Counted from the stretch's first letter, positions 1 to 9,537 are shown. The stretch: DNA of 64,000 nucleotides from Veillonella atypica KON (GCF_002959915.1 NZ_PPDE01000008.1:434001-498000); one strand, 5' to 3'. A program made the numbers and translations. Notes: generated by a model not told the origin, from the letters alone.

Positions 1-925
1 CATCGGAGAAATCCAATGGGCTACGATAATGTGTGCTAAGTAAGAAGTAACGCAAAGCATCTGGACTATATTGTTCCAAAATATCTTTCACCAAGAAGAA
101 ATTGTTCAAGGATTTAGACATTTTTTCGGAATTAATCGTAATGAATCCATTATGCAACCAGTATTTTACAGAAGGATGATGACCAGAACAGCCTTCAGAT
201 TGAGCAATTTCATTCTCATGATGAGGGAAAATCAAATCACTACCACCACCATGGAAATCAAATTCTTCGCCTAAATATTTTTGGCTCATAGCGGAACATT
301 CAATATGCCAACCTGGACGACCGTTGCCCCAAGGGCTTTCCCAGAATGGTTCACCTGGCTTGGCAGCTTTCCAAAGTGCAAAGTCCATAGGGTTCTTTTT
401 ACGACCATCTACTTCAATACGAGCGCCTGCTTCCATATCATCTAATGTACGACCAGACAATTCACCATAATGATCAAATTTTTCTACGCTAAAATACACA
501 TCGCCATCTAGCTCATAAGCATAACCCTTATCGATAAGAGTCTCAATCATCTTAAGGATATCAGGGATATGAGTAGATACGCGTGGGTATACATCGGCAC
601 GTTCTACGCCGAGTGCATCCATTACTTCAAAATAGCTATCGATATAACGATTAGCAATTACGTCCCATGCTACGCCTTCACCATTAGATGTATTAATAAT
701 CTTGTCGTCTACATCAGTGAAGTTTTGTACATATGTTACTTTATATCCTACATGTTTCATGTAGCGACGAATTACATCCCACGTTACAAAAGGACGAGCA
801 TTACCAATATGAGGATGATTATATGGTGTTACACCACAAACATACATCTTTGCTTCACCTGGTGTTACAGGAGTAAATACCTCTTTTTGGCGCGTCATTG
901 TATTATAAACTGTAATTTCTCTCAT
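1..925 (-). CDS. cysS: Cysteine--tRNA ligase, 3' end missing
   Basis: Class I aminoacyl-tRNA synthetase that charges tRNA-Cys in the cytoplasm. The visible N-terminal part, about 308 residues, carries the HIGH-like motif in PHIGNARPF near the start, the cysteinyl-type [15 protein letters not shown] segment, and KMSKS at 110-124. It runs off the left edge shortly after a [20 protein letters not shown] stretch, so the C-terminal anticodon-binding part is not seen. The ATG at 925 is preferred because GGAGG lies 11 bases upstream; an in-frame ATG at 943 overlaps that ribosome site and is less likely. It sits behind its own T-box leader and promoter, so it is probably transcribed alone. Identification is secure; only the truncation by the window edge limits it. 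Confidence 0.96.
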   Translation of the reverse strand, partial: MREITVYNTMTRQKEVFTPVTPGEAKMYVCGVTPYNHPHIGNARPFVTWDVIRRYMKHVGYKVTYVQNFTDVDDKIINTSNGEGVAWDVIANRYIDSYFEVMDALGVERADVYPRVSTHIPDILKMIETLIDKGYAYELDGDVYFSVEKFDHYGELSGRTLDDMEAGARIEVDGRKKNPMDFALWKAAKPGEPFWESPWGNGRPGWHIECSAMSQKYLGEEFDFHGGGSDLIFPHHENEIAQSEGCSGHHPSVKYWLHNGFITINSEKMSKSLNNFFLVKDILEQYSPDALRYFLLSTHYRSPLDFSD

Positions 926-954
926 CGATACTGATGCCTCCATATTCGAAAAAT

Positions 955-1200
955 AAAAAAGAACCCTCATCTCATACAGAGACGATGGTCCGCGGTTCCA
1001 CTCTGTTAGGCACCAATGTGGTACCCACTCATCGCATAACGGCGCGTCACCGGACAAACCTACCTATAATCGGAATGTCAGCTCATGAATGCATTTCGTC
1101 TACCTATCCTTAAACCCTCGCACCATCGGTTCTCGCTAAAAAGTTAGTTGTAGAGTACTTCTTTCAATCTTAGCTTTTAATGTATACCTATATTAAGATA
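955..1200 (-). promoter_or_regulatory. T-box leader of cysS (Cys specifier)
   Basis: Transcribed leader between the cysS promoter and gene. The T-box core TGGAACCGCG lies at 991-1000 on the minus strand, followed by a hairpin (CATC-TCTC pairing with GAGATGAG, about 966-987) and a U-run at 950-960 that together form an intrinsic terminator. The 5' part contains an AGTA turn and the distal GGTGCGAG element. On the 3' side of stem I, TGC at 1091-1093 is a fitting Cys specifier codon. Established T-box behaviour predicts that uncharged tRNA-Cys pairs with specifier and T-box and prevents termination. Stem pairing was judged by eye. Confidence 0.9.
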
Positions 1201-1207
1201 TAAAATA

Positions 1208-1236
1208 ATTTTACCAATAATGCTATATAATGTCAA
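1208..1236 (-). promoter_or_regulatory. sigma-A promoter of cysS
   Basis: Minus strand TTGACA (1231-1236), a 17-base spacer and TAAAAT (1208-1213). This is almost consensus and places the start near 1200, just before the T-box leader. Confidence 0.8.
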
Positions 1237-1246
1237 TAATTACAAG

Positions 1247-1329
1247 AAAAACCTCCATCTTCAAAACCATTGAATATGTCCCTTTATCAAGGGAATTAAA
1301 CATATTAAGGATTATGAAAATGGAGGTTT
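1247..1329. repeat. Long imperfect inverted repeat, 83 bases
   Basis: Outer arms AAACCTCCAT (1248-1257) and ATGGAGGTTT (1320-1329), inner arms AATATGT (1273-1279) and ACATATT (1300-1306), and a tip CCCTT/AAGGG (1280-1284 and 1289-1293). It lies between the cysS promoter and a gene remnant. It could be a terminator for whatever once lay upstream, a small structured RNA or a miniature mobile element. No flanking target duplication was found by eye. The rest of 1330-1399 is AT-rich with no visible gene. Confidence 0.6.
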
Positions 1330-1399
1330 AACTGTATATTTTATTGAAATATATTATCAATTATAAGCTATTAGAACGATTAACTTAATAAGTTAATGA

Positions 1400-1588
1400 C
1401 TAAGCTTGTTCTAATTTTTCTTTATCATCATGTTTGCGGCAAATACCGGCAAAAATAGAGCCTGTAAAATTATGAATAATCGAGAAAACAGCACCAGCTA
1501 CCGCTGCTTGAGGTGTGAAATGTTTCATCGCTAGTGAAACGGATAATGCAGAGTTTTGCATAGCCACTTCAATTTGCATAGCACGACG
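1400..1588 (-). pseudogene. C-terminal remnant of a bile acid:sodium symporter family protein
   Basis: About 62 residues, beginning near SRRAMQIEVAMQNSALSV and continuing through AVFSIIHNFTGSIFAGICR, resemble the last membrane segments of the BASS/SBF family, which normally spans about 300 residues and 9-10 helices. The open frame extends upstream to 1684, but that part crosses the gltX terminator hairpin and looks unlike any symporter. No ribosome site or plausible start precedes the conserved part. The gene therefore seems to have lost its first four fifths by deletion. The family match is from memory of family motifs; the broken state is clear from the sequence. Confidence 0.65.
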
Positions 1589-1648
1589 AGAGGTCACATC
1601 AATATTAATACGTCGATAATTATAGCAAATCTGTACATTATATACAAC

Positions 1649-1682
1649 AAAGGCCCTCACACCATAGGTATGAGAGCCTTTC
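1649..1682 (-). terminator. Intrinsic terminator after gltX
   Basis: AAAGGCTCTCA and TGAGGGCCTTT pair around an 11-base loop just after the gltX stop; a short U-rich tail follows on the minus strand. Confidence 0.75.
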
Positions 1683-1692
1683 AATAGTTCTA

Positions 1693-3153
1693 TTATTTAG
1701 TTAAAGCACCTACATTGTCTAAATGATGTAAGCATTTTTCTTTACCAAGTAATGTAACGATATTGTTTAAGTCAGGACCATGCATTTGACCAGTCAAGGC
1801 AACACGCAATGGCATGAATACAAATTTACCTTTTAAAGCAGTTTCTTTCATAACAGCCTTGATAGCCTTTTTAACGGCTTCTGGTGTAACTTCTTCCATG
1901 TCTGCTAATTTTTCTTTGAAAGCATTCAATACAGTTGGCGCAGATTCTTCGTTAAGCACTGCCTCTAACTCTTCTTCATGACCTTCTTCGAGGAATACTG
2001 TTTCCCCCATGAACATGCCTACATAATCTTTAATTTGAGCACCAAAGCTAATATGGTCACGGAATGTAGAACAAAGTAATGTTAACCAATCAATATCAGA
2101 TTGATTCAAGCTATCTGGAGCTAAACCAACTTCTTTTAAATGTGGCAAGCAAAGGCGGAATAATTCTTCATCGCTCAAGTTTTTCATGTAATGGAAATTG
2201 ATGTGGTTTAATTTATCGATATCAAATACAGCTGGGTTCTTAGCAACGCGATCCATGGAGAAGGCTTGAATCAATTCATCTTGTGTAAAGAATTCTTCTT
2301 CACCTTCTGGAGCCCAACCAAGAAGTGCCAAGAAGTTTACTAATGCTTCTGGCAAGTAGCCCAATTGCTTATATTGATCAACAGATGTAGCACCATGACG
2401 TTTAGACATCTTCTTATAATCTTTGCCAAGAATCAAGGAGATATGACCAAATGTAGGAATTTCCCAACCAAGTGCTTCGTAGATAGCCATTTGACGAGGT
2501 GTGTTGGATAAATGTTCTTCCGCACGAATAACGTGAGTGATTTTCATCATGTGGTCATCCATTACAACGGCAAAGTTATATACAGGGATACCATCGGATT
2601 TTACGATTACAAAGTCACCTACACCATTGGACTCGAAGGATACATGACCACGAACCATATCATCGAATGCATAGGTTTTATTCAAAGGTACGCGAAGACG
2701 GATAGTTGGTTTTCTACCTTCTGCACGATATTTTTCTTTTTCTTCTTCTGTAAGATGGCAACAATGACCATTATATTTAGGGGTTTCACCGCGTTCCATT
2801 TGCGCCTGACGTACTTCATCAAGCTCTTCAGCTGTACAGAAGCATTCATAAGCTTTATCTTCATCAAGTAAGCGTTGTGTTACTTCATTATACAAATCAA
2901 GACGTTCTGTTTGACGATAAGGGCCATTTTCACCACCTACGTCGATGCCTTCATCCCAATTCATACCGAGCCATTGCAAAGATGCTTTAATATTTTCTTC
3001 ACTTTCACGAGTAGAACGAGATAAATCTGTATCCTCAATGCGAAGTACAAACGTACCTTTTTCCTTACGTGCTAATAGCCAGTTGAACAAAGCGGATCGA
3101 GCACCGCCAATATGAAATGGACCTGTTGGACTTGGCGCAAAACGTACCTTCAT
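1693..3153 (-). CDS. gltX: Glutamate--tRNA ligase
   Basis: Class I synthetase that charges tRNA-Glu; in bacteria lacking GlnRS it also mischarges tRNA-Gln. It has 486 residues, the usual size. The HIGH-type motif is in APSPTGPFHIGGARSALF (residues 6-23) and KMSKRHG lies near residue 250; the C-terminal helical anticodon-binding part is complete. The start is the MKVRFAPSPTG typical of the family. It begins three bases after the ispDF stop, so it is probably co-transcribed with yacL and ispDF, and it ends at a hairpin terminator. Whether it is the discriminating or non-discriminating form cannot be told by eye. Confidence 0.96.
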   Translation of the reverse strand: MKVRFAPSPTGPFHIGGARSALFNWLLARKEKGTFVLRIEDTDLSRSTRESEENIKASLQWLGMNWDEGIDVGGENGPYRQTERLDLYNEVTQRLLDEDKAYECFCTAEELDEVRQAQMERGETPKYNGHCCHLTEEEKEKYRAEGRKPTIRLRVPLNKTYAFDDMVRGHVSFESNGVGDFVIVKSDGIPVYNFAVVMDDHMMKITHVIRAEEHLSNTPRQMAIYEALGWEIPTFGHISLILGKDYKKMSKRHGATSVDQYKQLGYLPEALVNFLALLGWAPEGEEEFFTQDELIQAFSMDRVAKNPAVFDIDKLNHINFHYMKNLSDEELFRLCLPHLKEVGLAPDSLNQSDIDWLTLLCSTFRDHISFGAQIKDYVGMFMGETVFLEEGHEEELEAVLNEESAPTVLNAFKEKLADMEEVTPEAVKKAIKAVMKETALKGKFVFMPLRVALTGQMHGPDLNNIVTLLGKEKCLHHLDNVGALTK

Positions 3154-3155
3154 AA

Positions 3156-4328
3156 TTAAACCTCTCCTTCATATACGGAAACTACTGCCTGTGCTGCAAT
3201 GCCTTCACGACGACCGATGGCGCCAAGCATTTCGTTGGTAGTAGCTTTAATACTAATGCGATCTAATGGAATTTCTAAAACAGACTGTAAATTAGCCTTC
3301 ATCGTATCGATGTGTGGCTTTAATTTTGGTGTTTCAGAAATAACCATAATATCTATATTATAGGCTTCTAAGCCTCTTTCTTTCAACAAGGAATTCACAT
3401 GTTTTAATAAAATCATGCTAGAAATTCCTTTATATGCATCATCTTCTGGTGGAAAATAGTAGCCTATATCCTTTAAACCAGCAGCACCAAGTAAGGCATC
3501 CATCAGCGCATGAATCAATACATCTGCATCGGAATGACCATCGGGGCCAACAGGCGATTCGATATGAACACCGCCCAAAATACAAGGTCTTTCTTCCTTC
3601 AATCGATGAATATCATATCCAAAACCTACGCGCATCTGTTGCTCCTTGATTCCTAAATACCGTTTAGCCACCGCTATATCGTTTGGTGTAGTAACCTTGA
3701 TGTTCTCATAATCGCCATCTAAAATGTACACATCTTTACCGATATATTCAACTAAGGACACGTCGTCCGTCCCCAAATAAGCATCACGCTTAGCCGTTTC
3801 TTGAGCTTCTTTGAATATATTTTTTAGGAAACCTTGTGGCGTTTGAATATTCATCAACTCGTTACGATTCAATGTTTCTAAAACCTGTCCATCGATATCA
3901 ACACGCTTAATCGTATCTGTAGATGGCACACCTATAGTCACAGCACCATGAGTCTTGGCGCCTTCAATAACACTTTTAAATAACTCTGGCTTTGCTAAAG
4001 GTCTAGCTCCATCGTGAACGAGGACAATATCCATATCATCGCTAACCGCTTGTAAACCTGCATACACAGAATCTTGACGCTCTTTGTCACCTGTAATAAT
4101 TTTAATTGATTTTGAAAGCCCTAATGATGCAATATGCTGCTTCATATACTCTGCTTCGCCGTCAGCAACAACGAGAATGACTTCACTCACTGCTTTAACT
4201 TGTTCAATATTACTTAACGTCCATTGAATAATTGATTTATTGCCAAGTTTAATGAAAATTTTGTTCTCATCATGACCCATCCGGCGACCTGCGCCAGCAG
4301 CTAATACAATACAGCTAACCTTACTCAT
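3156..4328 (-). CDS. ispDF: Bifunctional IspD-IspF (MEP isoprenoid pathway)
   Basis: Fusion of 2-C-methyl-D-erythritol 4-phosphate cytidylyltransferase (IspD, residues about 1-228) and 2-C-methyl-D-erythritol 2,4-cyclodiphosphate synthase (IspF, about 233-390), making steps 3 and 5 of the non-mevalonate route. IspD shows the nucleotide-binding LAAGAGRRMG and VLVHDGARPL. IspF begins at MRVGFGYDIHRL and carries the metal-binding D-x-H and GHSDADVLIHALMDALLGA. The ATG at 4328 is chosen because GGAGG is 5 bases upstream; an ATG at 4340 lies inside that site. It overlaps the end of the upstream yacL-like gene by 8 bases. The two halves are separate genes in many Firmicutes, so the fusion is notable but known elsewhere. 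Confidence 0.95.
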   Translation of the reverse strand: MSKVSCIVLAAGAGRRMGHDENKIFIKLGNKSIIQWTLSNIEQVKAVSEVILVVADGEAEYMKQHIASLGLSKSIKIITGDKERQDSVYAGLQAVSDDMDIVLVHDGARPLAKPELFKSVIEGAKTHGAVTIGVPSTDTIKRVDIDGQVLETLNRNELMNIQTPQGFLKNIFKEAQETAKRDAYLGTDDVSLVEYIGKDVYILDGDYENIKVTTPNDIAVAKRYLGIKEQQMRVGFGYDIHRLKEERPCILGGVHIESPVGPDGHSDADVLIHALMDALLGAAGLKDIGYYFPPEDDAYKGISSMILLKHVNSLLKERGLEAYNIDIMVISETPKLKPHIDTMKANLQSVLEIPLDRISIKATTNEMLGAIGRREGIAAQAVVSVYEGEV

Positions 4329-5469
4329 GCTTACCTCCATCTACACGCGCAAAAATCATACGCCCTGCACTGGTTTGTAAAATGGATGTAACCATAACCT
4401 CAACCTCTTGACCTACATATGGACGACCGTCTTCTACAACAATCATAGTTCCATCATCTAAATAAGCAACACCTTGTTGAACCTCTTTGCCTTCCTTCAT
4501 TACTTGCACACGAATCCATTCGCCTGCAATAAGGGCCGGTTTCAACACATTGGCTAATTCATTTAAATTTAAAACCTTAATGCCTTGTACACGAGCCACC
4601 TTATTAAGATTAAAATCATTGGTCATAAGCTTCCATTGTTTCTCTAAAGCTAATCGCATCAATTTAGAATCAACTTCGTGTAGATCATCATAGTCATCTT
4701 CTACAATTTCAATAGATACAAGTTTTGCATCCTGCATTTCTTTTAAAATATCTAACCCACGACGACCACGATTTCGTTTCATCGCATCTGCGGAGTCGGA
4801 AATAATTTGTAACTCATTTAAAACAAAGACAGGAACTACCAATGGGCCATCAATAAACCCAGTAGCGCACAACTCCTTAATACGCCCATCAATAATAACA
4901 GAAGTATCTAATAACTTTGCAGTTGAATTTGAGTCACTGGACTTGTGAGATCCAAACATGTTGAAGCCTCTACTTTTTTTAGTCCCCGCTTCACTGCGTT
5001 TCCATTGCTTTAAATAGTTAAGATACATTTCAGGTCCCTTACGGGCCATCAAACGTACACCGCTATAGCCAAAAATGGCACTTAAGATGATTGAAATATA
5101 CGGTCCAATAATAGGAACCTGATTGAATGCTGCACCAATTAAATTAGCAATAATAAGACCAAATAATAAACCGATGGTGCCTGCAATCAATTCTTGGTTA
5201 GGAATATGTGTTAATACCCGTTCCAATCGTCTAGCAATGACTAAACCTTGTTTTAAAATAAAGGACGAAATAAAATAGCCTATTAAAATACCAATTATCG
5301 TACCAAGCACAATAACTGAAATACGTGCTACAGTGAGCGACATATCTCCAAAGCTTGCAAATTGAGATACTAAATAAGGATCAATAATAGGGGCTAAATT
5401 GTCCATACCTACGTATGCGGCCGTACCGATAAGGATAGCAATCACATACCGTAAAATGCCATAAATCAT
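4321..5469 (-). CDS. yacL: PIN/TRAM-domain membrane protein (YacL family)
   Basis: About 382 residues. The N-terminal 115 or so residues hold about four hydrophobic helices. A PIN-like nuclease domain follows, starting at LLDTSVIIDGRIKEL, with acidic residues at positions expected for metal binding (D in LLDTS, E in VLNELQ, D in MTNDFN). The C-terminal 60 residues fit a TRAM RNA-binding domain. The family is widespread in Firmicutes next to ispD or radA, and its substrate is not established. The ATG at 5469 is chosen because AAGGAGGTGATGCC precedes it; the longer open frame from 5508 has no such support. It overlaps ispDF by 8 bases, which suggests translational coupling. Confidence 0.88.
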   Translation of the reverse strand: MIYGILRYVIAILIGTAAYVGMDNLAPIIDPYLVSQFASFGDMSLTVARISVIVLGTIIGILIGYFISSFILKQGLVIARRLERVLTHIPNQELIAGTIGLLFGLIIANLIGAAFNQVPIIGPYISIILSAIFGYSGVRLMARKGPEMYLNYLKQWKRSEAGTKKSRGFNMFGSHKSSDSNSTAKLLDTSVIIDGRIKELCATGFIDGPLVVPVFVLNELQIISDSADAMKRNRGRRGLDILKEMQDAKLVSIEIVEDDYDDLHEVDSKLMRLALEKQWKLMTNDFNLNKVARVQGIKVLNLNELANVLKPALIAGEWIRVQVMKEGKEVQQGVAYLDDGTMIVVEDGRPYVGQEVEVMVTSILQTSAGRMIFARVDGGKHE

Positions 5470-5539
5470 GGCATCACCTCCTTCAAATACCATAGAGTTT
5501 ATACTCAATGTATTAGCCTTCTATGAACTATAACATGTA

Positions 5540-6916
5540 TTAAGAAAATGCGAGTTGCATCGCTTGTGCAATTGACGTAACCCCACGGATTTGAATAGAC
5601 TTATCATCGTGCTTAATTTGCTTATAGTTCCCTTCTGGGATAATAAACTTTGTAAAGCCCAATTTCTTAGCTTCATTAATACGTTGTTCTATGCGTGGGA
5701 TACTACGAACATTACCGGTCAATCCAACCTCTCCAAGAATCACCATGTCATGAGGCACTACGCGATTTTTTAAATTGGATACAATGGCAACGGCCATCGA
5801 TAAATCGCAAGCCGGTTCATTAACCTTTAACCCACCGATTACATTGACGTAGACATCCTTATTGCCCAACGTAAAGCCGCAGCGTTTTTCCAATACTGCT
5901 AGTAGCACAATTAGACGATTCAAATCATAGCCAATAGCCGTACGCCTTGGCATTCCAAAGGCTGTTGTAGCTACCAAACTTTGAACCTCTACCAGAATGG
6001 GACGAACCCCTTCTAGATAAATCATGACCGCACTACCACTTTCATCATCTGCTCGTTCAGCTAACAAGGACGCCGACGGATTAGCCAGCTCTGCTAAACC
6101 ATCTTCAATCATGGTAAAAATACCGGTTTCCGATGTGGAACCAAAACGATTTTTGATGGCTCGTAATATACGAAACTGATAGGAACGTTCCCCTTCAAAA
6201 TAGAGTACTACATCCACCATATGTTCAAGCATACGAGGGCCTGCAATATTGCCTTCCTTTGTTACATGACCAATGATAATGGTGGGAATATTCTGTTCTT
6301 TACAAAACCGTAATAAACGCGATGTACACTCACGAACTTGACTAACACTACCAGGAGCGGCTTCGATATCTGCAGTAAACATTGTTTGTATGGAGTCGAT
6401 GACCAGTAATGATGGTTTTTGATCTAATGCGACCTCAAGAATATGGTCTAAATCTGTATCGGCTATCACATGTAATCGTTCGCTATTAATATGTAATCGT
6501 TCCGCTCGCAATTTTAATTGTAATTGTGATTCTTCACCAGATGCATATAAAACAGTACCAACTGTATCGGCCACTTTTTGAGACACTTGTAAAAGCAGTG
6601 TTGATTTACCAATACCAGGGTCACCACCTAATAACATTAATGCACCGGGCACAATACCGCCACCAAGCACTCTATCTATTTCCTTATATGTTGTAGGAAT
6701 TCTTGATACAGCGGACATTTCAATATCTGGTAATGCCACAGGTTTAGTCGTATTGGTGCCCACACCACGCACAGATGGTGTACGACTATGTTTAGTATCT
6801 TTCACCACTTCTTCAACCAGTGTATTCCATTCACCGCATTGAGGGCATTTTCCCATCCACTTGGCAGATTCAGCACCACAATTATTACAAAAGAAAACTG
6901 TTTTTACCTTTGCCAT
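5540..6916 (-). CDS. radA: DNA repair protein RadA
   Basis: RecA-like ATPase that acts in branch migration during recombination. It has 458 residues, the usual size. In order: an N-terminal four-cysteine zinc finger (CNNCG and CPQCG), Walker A GDPGIGKST, the RadA-specific KNRFG motif, and a C-terminal Lon-protease-like domain (VNVIGGLKVNEPACDLSMA) that lacks protease function in this family. It lies between the clpC terminator and the yacL-like gene, matching the common clpC-radA-yacL order of Firmicutes. GGGGG four bases before the ATG could serve as a weak ribosome site. Confidence 0.96.
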   Translation of the reverse strand: MAKVKTVFFCNNCGAESAKWMGKCPQCGEWNTLVEEVVKDTKHSRTPSVRGVGTNTTKPVALPDIEMSAVSRIPTTYKEIDRVLGGGIVPGALMLLGGDPGIGKSTLLLQVSQKVADTVGTVLYASGEESQLQLKLRAERLHINSERLHVIADTDLDHILEVALDQKPSLLVIDSIQTMFTADIEAAPGSVSQVRECTSRLLRFCKEQNIPTIIIGHVTKEGNIAGPRMLEHMVDVVLYFEGERSYQFRILRAIKNRFGSTSETGIFTMIEDGLAELANPSASLLAERADDESGSAVMIYLEGVRPILVEVQSLVATTAFGMPRRTAIGYDLNRLIVLLAVLEKRCGFTLGNKDVYVNVIGGLKVNEPACDLSMAVAIVSNLKNRVVPHDMVILGEVGLTGNVRSIPRIEQRINEAKKLGFTKFIIPEGNYKQIKHDDKSIQIRGVTSIAQAMQLAFS

Positions 6917-6934
6917 ACAACCCCCATGAAAAGT

Positions 6935-6970
6935 AAAAGGTCATGAATGATAATTCACTCATGACCTTTT
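6935..6970 (-). terminator. Intrinsic terminator after clpC
   Basis: AAAAGGTCATGA (6935-6946) and TCATGACCTTTT (6959-6970) form a strong symmetrical hairpin between clpC and radA. It ends in A or T runs on both strands, so it could work in either direction. Confidence 0.85.
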
Positions 6971-7071
6971 GTGCATAATTTATACTACGGTCAACTATTA
7001 TCACTAATAGTATACCATTTTGACATTAAATTTTACATAAAAGACTGTATGAAAACAATATCTATTCCCAA

Positions 7072-9522
7072 TTATTTAGAAGCTTTTACCACAATGTGTT
7101 CATCTTCTACATCAGCCTTGATGATAGCTCCTTCAGGAGCATTACCTTGTAAAATAAGATCTGATATAGGATCTTCAATTAACCGTTGAATAGCTCGTTT
7201 CAATGGACGTGCGCCCATTGAGAAATCAGATCCTTCTTTCACAAGCAAATCCATAGCAGCTGGTGAAATTTCTAGTGATAATCCCATATCACCAAGACGT
7301 TTTACTACAGTATCCATTAAAATTGTAACAATTTGTTTTAAATCGTTTGACGTTAAAGCATGGAATACAATCATTTCATCGATACGATTCAAAAATTCAG
7401 GACGGAAATGGCGTTTTACCGAATCCATAACAGATTTTTTTGCTTCCTTAAAATTAACCCCATTAGTATCTTCAGTGTTGCTATCAGCCTTTTTAGCTGC
7501 TAAAAATCCTAGTTCAGGTGAATCCTTGCGCAGAGCTTTAGCACCTAGATTACTCGTCATGATGATAACAGTATTTCTAAAATCAACAGTGCGACCTTGA
7601 CTATCTGTTAATCGACCATCATCAAGAACCTGCAATAAGATATTAAAGAAATCTGCATGAGCCTTTTCTACTTCGTCAAGTAGAATTACGCTATATGGTT
7701 TTCGGCGAACTGCATCAGTTAATTGGCCCCCTTCTTCATAGCCAACATAGCCTGGAGGCGCCCCAACTAAACGCGATACAGTATGCTTTTCCATATATTC
7801 GGACATATCTAGGCGAATCATCGCCGTCTCATCACCAAATAAGGCAACAGCTAGGGCACGAGCCAATTCGGTTTTCCCAACCCCAGTAGGTCCTAAGAAT
7901 AAGAATGACCCAATAGGACGTTTAGGATCTTTTAAACCAGCTCTAGCACGGCGAACAGCCTTAGAAACGGCCACAACAGCCTCATCTTGACCAATGACAC
8001 GTTTATGAAGCTCTTCTTCTAGATGTAATAATGATTCAGATTCTTCCTGTGCGATTTTAGAAACAGGAATCCCCGTCCATTGTGCTACAACAGAGGCGAT
8101 ATCTTCGTCAGTCACAACTAACTTAGCGTCGCTATTTTCCTTAGCTACTTTTTTCTTATCGTTGATTTCCTTTTCAATGCGCTTTTCTTCATCGCGCATC
8201 TCAGCCGCCTTCTCAAATTCTTGAGCTGTTACAGCAGCTTCTTTTTCCTTTTTTACATCTGCTAATTGTGTCTCCAATGCTTTCACATCGGGTGCGGCAG
8301 AAAACACTTTCATCCGCACCTTAGATGCTGCCTCATCGACAACATCAATAGCCTTATCCGGCAAGAACCGATCCGTAATATAACGACTGGATAGTGAAAC
8401 CGCGGCTGCCAATGCTTCGTCGGTAATCTTTGCCTTATGGAAGGCCTCATACCGATCACGTAATCCTTTTAAAATTTCAAGTGCGTCTTCCTCGGATGGC
8501 TCACCAACAAGAACAGGTTGAAATCTGCGTTCTAAAGCAGCATCTTTTTCTATATGTTTTTTATATTCATCCAAGGTTGTAGCGCCAATCACTTGAAACT
8601 CACCACGAGCCAATGCAGGTTTTAAAATATTCGCAGCATCCATAGCGCCCTCAGTAGCACCAGCGCCAACTAATGTATGAATTTCATCGATGAATATAAT
8701 CATATCGTCATGTTTTTGAACCTCATCGATTGCTTTTTTTAATCGTTCTTCAAATTCACCACGATATTTTGCACCGGCTAGCATGGAACTGATGCTCAAT
8801 GAAATAATTCGCTTATTACGCAAAATTTCTGGTACATTACCATTTACGATGCGCTGAGCCAACCCTTCTGCAATAGCGGTTTTACCTACACCTGGTTCAC
8901 CGATAAGCACCGGATTATTTTTAGTGCGGCGACTCAATATTTGAATGACCCTCGCAATCTCCTTATCTCGACCAATAACGGGGTCAATTTTACCTTGCTT
9001 AGCCGATTCATTTAAATCTGTGCTAAAATCAGCAAGTTCACCTAATGAACTATTGTCTTTTCTATCTTCCCCACTATGACTAGCGCTGTCAGAAGATCCG
9101 AGAATTGTTCGAATCGTATCCACAATATCATTTGCACGAATATTATGATTGCGCAATATACCTACTGCTATGCCACCACCATCGCTCAACAGACCTAATA
9201 GAATATGTTCTGTCCCCACATAATTGTGGTTCATATGATTAGCCACTTCAACAGCTAACTCCAGCACATGTTTTACACGGGGAGTCATATAGACGGAACT
9301 AGCCTTCTTATTACCTCGTCCTATATGCTCTTCAACATCTTCAATAATAGTCTCTGCACTGAGACCAAGCTCATTAAGAGCCTTTGCGGCAACACCATTT
9401 TTAACCTTTATGAGCCCGATGAGTACATGCTCCGTTCCCACATAGTCATGCCCTAGTTCTAAGGCCGCTTCTTGGGCGAAGGATAACACTCGTTGTGCAT
9501 CATCTGTAAATCGTTGCATCAT
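7072..9522 (-). CDS. clpC: AAA+ unfoldase ClpC
   Basis: Hsp100 ATPase that unfolds proteins, including arginine-phosphorylated ones, and feeds them to ClpP. About 816 residues. The N-domain contains two Clp repeats (both with the YVGTEH signature). Walker A GEPGVGKT of D1 follows, then a UVR-containing middle segment (QEFEKAAEMRDEEKRIEKE), then D2 with GPTGVGKT and the arginine-finger region, and a tail near RPLKRAIQRLIEDP. The start MMQRFTDDAQRVL at 9522 is preceded by GAGGTAATACAT; the open frame extends to 9546 without support. It is the last gene of the ctsR-mcsA-mcsB-clpC operon, about 156 bases after mcsB. Confidence 0.96.
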   Translation of the reverse strand: MMQRFTDDAQRVLSFAQEAALELGHDYVGTEHVLIGLIKVKNGVAAKALNELGLSAETIIEDVEEHIGRGNKKASSVYMTPRVKHVLELAVEVANHMNHNYVGTEHILLGLLSDGGGIAVGILRNHNIRANDIVDTIRTILGSSDSASHSGEDRKDNSSLGELADFSTDLNESAKQGKIDPVIGRDKEIARVIQILSRRTKNNPVLIGEPGVGKTAIAEGLAQRIVNGNVPEILRNKRIISLSISSMLAGAKYRGEFEERLKKAIDEVQKHDDMIIFIDEIHTLVGAGATEGAMDAANILKPALARGEFQVIGATTLDEYKKHIEKDAALERRFQPVLVGEPSEEDALEILKGLRDRYEAFHKAKITDEALAAAVSLSSRYITDRFLPDKAIDVVDEAASKVRMKVFSAAPDVKALETQLADVKKEKEAAVTAQEFEKAAEMRDEEKRIEKEINDKKKVAKENSDAKLVVTDEDIASVVAQWTGIPVSKIAQEESESLLHLEEELHKRVIGQDEAVVAVSKAVRRARAGLKDPKRPIGSFLFLGPTGVGKTELARALAVALFGDETAMIRLDMSEYMEKHTVSRLVGAPPGYVGYEEGGQLTDAVRRKPYSVILLDEVEKAHADFFNILLQVLDDGRLTDSQGRTVDFRNTVIIMTSNLGAKALRKDSPELGFLAAKKADSNTEDTNGVNFKEAKKSVMDSVKRHFRPEFLNRIDEMIVFHALTSNDLKQIVTILMDTVVKRLGDMGLSLEISPAAMDLLVKEGSDFSMGARPLKRAIQRLIEDPISDLILQGNAPEGAIIKADVEDEHIVVKASK

Positions 9523-9537
9523 ATGTATTACCTCGTT

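Noticed and set aside
1589-1684. N-terminal extension of the symporter remnant frame
   Set aside because: It overlaps the gltX terminator hairpin and has no similarity to the symporter family, so it is spacer that happens to be open.
2512-2871. Plus-strand frame opposite gltX
   Set aside because: Shadow frame of gltX; Phe-run translation and no ribosome site.
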